Translations under genes and position numbers: made by a program
Notes under the pieces: model-generated
Told to the model about the DNA's origin: nothing
What the model saw: the letters and a program-made list of their open reading frames with translations, nothing else
Databases searched by the model: none
Shown: positions 4,435 to 6,409 of the stretch, piece by piece
How positions within the stretch are numbered: position 1 is the stretch's first letter
Layout: the number at the start of each line of letters is the position of its first letter
Assembly (NCBI GenBank): GCA_016218465.1
Contig: JACREA010000103.1
Span: forward strand, 1 to 6,409
DNA length: 6,409 nucleotides
Direction: 5' to 3'
DNA from: Nitrosomonadales bacterium
GTDB taxonomy: Bacteria > Pseudomonadota > Gammaproteobacteria > Burkholderiales > Gallionellaceae

Positions 4435-6409
4435 TCAGGCTGCCAGTTTTCTGCGTTTCTCGGCAAGAATTTCCTGGTCGCACTTCGGGCAATATTTGTG
4501 CTCGCCTTCGATATACCCGTGTTGCGGGCAGATCGAGAACGTCGGTGTGATCGTGATGTACGGCTGGCTGAAGCGTTCCAGCGAGCGGCGCACCAGCGAC
4601 TTGCAGGCCTCCGCGCTGGAGATGCGCTCGCTCATGTACAGATGCAGCACAGTGCCGCCGGTGTACTTGCGTTGCAGTTGCTCCTGGCGTTCCAGCGCCT
4701 CGAACGGGTCGTCGGTGAAGCCGACCGGCAGTTGCGAGGAGTTGGTGTAATAGGGCATTTCCTTGCTGCCGGCCTGAATGATGCCGGCGAAGCGCTTGCG
4801 GTCTTCCTTGGCGAAGCGGTAGGTGGTGCCTTCCGCCGGGGTGGCTTCGAGGTTGTACATGTGCCCGGTTTCGTCCTGGAACGCGAGCATCCTGGCGCGC
4901 AGGTGGTCAAGCAGGCGCACCGCGAACTGGTGGCCCCACTCGCTGGTGATGTCGTGCTCGTCGTGCGTGAAGTTGCGCACCATTTCGTTGATGCCGTTGA
5001 CGCCTAGCGTGGAGAAGTGGTTGCGCAGCGTGCCGAGGTAGCGTTTTGTATACGGGAACAGGCCCGCATCCATGTGGCGCTGGATCACCTTGCGCTTGAT
5101 TTCCAGGCTGTTCTTGCCGATTTCCAGCAGTTCGTCGAGGCGGCGCAACAGCGCTTCTTCGTTGCCCTGATAGAGATAACCGAGTCGCGCGCAGTTGACC
5201 GTGACCACGCCCACCGAGCCGGTCTGCTCGGCGCTGCCGAACAGCCCGTTGCCGCGTTTCAGCAGCTCGCGCAGATCGAGCTGCAAGCGGCAGCACATCG
5301 AGCGCACCATGTTCGGCTTGAGGTCGGAGTTGATGAAGTTCTGGAAATACGGCAGACCGTATTTCGCGGTCATCTCGAACAGCCGCGTGGCGTTTTCCGA
5401 TTCCCACGGGAAATCGGGGGTCATGTTGTAGGTCGGGATCGGGAAGGTAAATACGCGTCCCTTGGCATCGCCCTTGGTCATCACTTCGATATAGGCGCGG
5501 TTGATCATGTCCATCTCGGCCTGCAGCTCGCCGTAGGTGAACGGCATATTCTTGCCGCCGATGACCGGCACTTGGCCGCGCAAGTCTTCCGGGCATACCC
5601 AGTCGAAGGTCAGGTTGGTGAACGGCGTCTGCGTGCCCCAGCGCGACGGTACATTGAGGTTATAGACCATTTCCTGGATGGACTGCCTGACGTCGTCATA
5701 GTGCAGGTTGTCCTTGCGGATGAACGGCGCCATGTAGGTATCGAAGGAGGAGAACGCCTGCGCGCCGGCCCATTCGTTCTGCAGCGTGCCGAGAAAATTG
5801 ACGATCTGGCCGACCGCGGAGGACATGTGCTTCGGTGGCCCTGCCTCAACCTTGCCCGGCACGCCGTTCAACCCCTCGTTGAGCAGCGTGCGCAGCGACC
5901 ATCCGGCGCAATACCCCGCAAGCATGTCGAGGTCGTGCACATGGATGTCGCCTTCGCGGTGTGCGACGCCAACTTCCGGCGGATAGACATGGTTGAGCCA
6001 GTAGTTGGCCACCACTTTACCCGAGACGTTGAGGATCAGACCGCCCAAGCTATAACCCTGATTGGCGTTGGCGTTGACGCGCCAGTCCATCTGGTCGAGG
6101 TATTCATTGATCGAGCTTTCCACGTCCACCACGGTCTTGCGGTCTTGGCGCAGCTTGGTGTGCTGTTCGCGGTAGACGATGTAGGCGCGGGCGGTCTTGA
6201 GGTGGTTCGCGGAGATCAGCACCTGCTCGACCGCGTCCTGGATCTTCTCGATGTGCGGCGGTTCGGCGCGGAACTTGTGGATCAGGACCTTGACCACCTG
6301 GGCGGTGAGCAGGAACGCCTCGTTGGCATCCAGTTCGCCGGTGGCGGCGCCGGCCCGCTGGATCGCGGAACGTATTTTTTCGGAATCGAAAGGCGCCAGC
6401 GTGTTGTCG
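4435..6409 (-). CDS. nrdD: Class III (anaerobic) ribonucleoside-triphosphate reductase, catalytic chain, 5' end outside window
   Basis: It reduces ribonucleoside triphosphates to dNTPs without oxygen. The frame is open to the right edge, giving 657 residues; only a short N-terminus is missing. Visible residues ~1-90 form an ATP-cone (FDSEKIRSAIQRAG, then AEPPHIEKIQDAVEQVL, then TARAYIVYREQH), the allosteric ATP/dATP domain. The barrel follows with GDIHVHDLD, SAVGQIVNFLGTLQNEWAG and RSMCCRLQ, whose C372/C373 include the likely thiyl-radical cysteine (codons 5290-5295), then GGTVLHLYMSE near the end. The C-terminus has a zinc-type site C627-x2-H630-x9-C640-x2-C643. The protein stops 14 residues after it (TGA 4435-4437), with no RVxGY glycyl-radical segment. 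That segment is encoded by the next gene. The GTG at 6297 is internal to the ATP-cone and is not the start. The operon promoter must lie beyond the window. Confidence 0.93.
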   Translation of the reverse strand, partial: DNTLAPFDSEKIRSAIQRAGAATGELDANEAFLLTAQVVKVLIHKFRAEPPHIEKIQDAVEQVLISANHLKTARAYIVYREQHTKLRQDRKTVVDVESSINEYLDQMDWRVNANANQGYSLGGLILNVSGKVVANYWLNHVYPPEVGVAHREGDIHVHDLDMLAGYCAGWSLRTLLNEGLNGVPGKVEAGPPKHMSSAVGQIVNFLGTLQNEWAGAQAFSSFDTYMAPFIRKDNLHYDDVRQSIQEMVYNLNVPSRWGTQTPFTNLTFDWVCPEDLRGQVPVIGGKNMPFTYGELQAEMDMINRAYIEVMTKGDAKGRVFTFPIPTYNMTPDFPWESENATRLFEMTAKYGLPYFQNFINSDLKPNMVRSMCCRLQLDLRELLKRGNGLFGSAEQTGSVGVVTVNCARLGYLYQGNEEALLRRLDELLEIGKNSLEIKRKVIQRHMDAGLFPYTKRYLGTLRNHFSTLGVNGINEMVRNFTHDEHDITSEWGHQFAVRLLDHLRARMLAFQDETGHMYNLEATPAEGTTYRFAKEDRKRFAGIIQAGSKEMPYYTNSSQLPVGFTDDPFEALERQEQLQRKYTGGTVLHLYMSERISSAEACKSLVRRSLERFSQPYITITPTFSICPQHGYIEGEHKYCPKCDQEILAEKRRKLAA

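Noticed and set aside
4383..4437. Split nrdD as a sequencing error or frameshift
   Set aside because: The two coding parts are separated by a stop and 52 bases ending in a well-placed Shine-Dalgarno site and ATG. A single indel would not create this arrangement.
4907..5596. Minus-strand frame of 229 codons inside nrdD in another frame
   Set aside because: Its composition is Arg/Ala/Gln-rich, as expected of an out-of-frame reading of a GC-rich gene, and it is fully contained in nrdD.

Overview
The window looks like chromosomal DNA of a Gram-negative proteobacterium, most likely a betaproteobacterium. The basis is the MurU-PepP gene pair, an ATP-cone class III ribonucleotide reductase operon, and a REP/dRS3-like palindrome pair of a type common in that group. 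The species cannot be named from the sequence. Most genes are GC-rich (one sampled 60-base line in pepP has 33 G+C, one in nrdD has 41). The stretch from about 1700 to 3200 is clearly AT-richer (25 of 60 in a sampled line) and looks like a later insertion into an older backbone.

Left part, plus strand: the 3' end of a MurU-type nucleotidyltransferase gene (peptidoglycan recycling) overlaps pepP (Xaa-Pro aminopeptidase) by the four bases ATGA, so the two are probably translated as a coupled pair. The murU end carries a small heptanucleotide tandem repeat that reads as an in-frame peptide insertion.

Middle, minus strand: an AT-rich gene for a 347-residue protein that combines a winged-helix DNA-binding domain, a GHKL (anti-sigma-kinase-like) ATPase and a C-terminal STAS-like DUF4325 domain in one chain. 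Its GTG start has a perfect Shine-Dalgarno sequence. Upstream lie four (T/A)TGTCAA boxes spaced 21-22 bp apart, about two helical turns, plus a fifth further out. They read as TTGACA on the coding strand and look like a promoter/operator array.

Right part, minus strand: an anaerobic (class III) ribonucleotide reductase operon in the order nrdD (5' end outside the window), a 61-codon gene, then nrdG. The large NrdD chain stops right after its zinc motif and has no glycyl-radical domain. That domain (RVMGY motif) sits on the separate 61-residue protein, which has its own strong ribosome binding site. The enzyme therefore seems to be a split two-polypeptide glycyl-radical system, activated by the radical-SAM protein NrdG. 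A GC-rich hairpin and a 96-bp pair of inverted REP/dRS3-like palindromes lie between the small gene and nrdG, almost touching the annotated nrdG ATG.

The points most worth a second look are the split NrdD, the three-domain regulator with its phased boxes, and the unclear nrdG start next to the repeat. No tRNA, rRNA, CRISPR array or transposase gene was seen.
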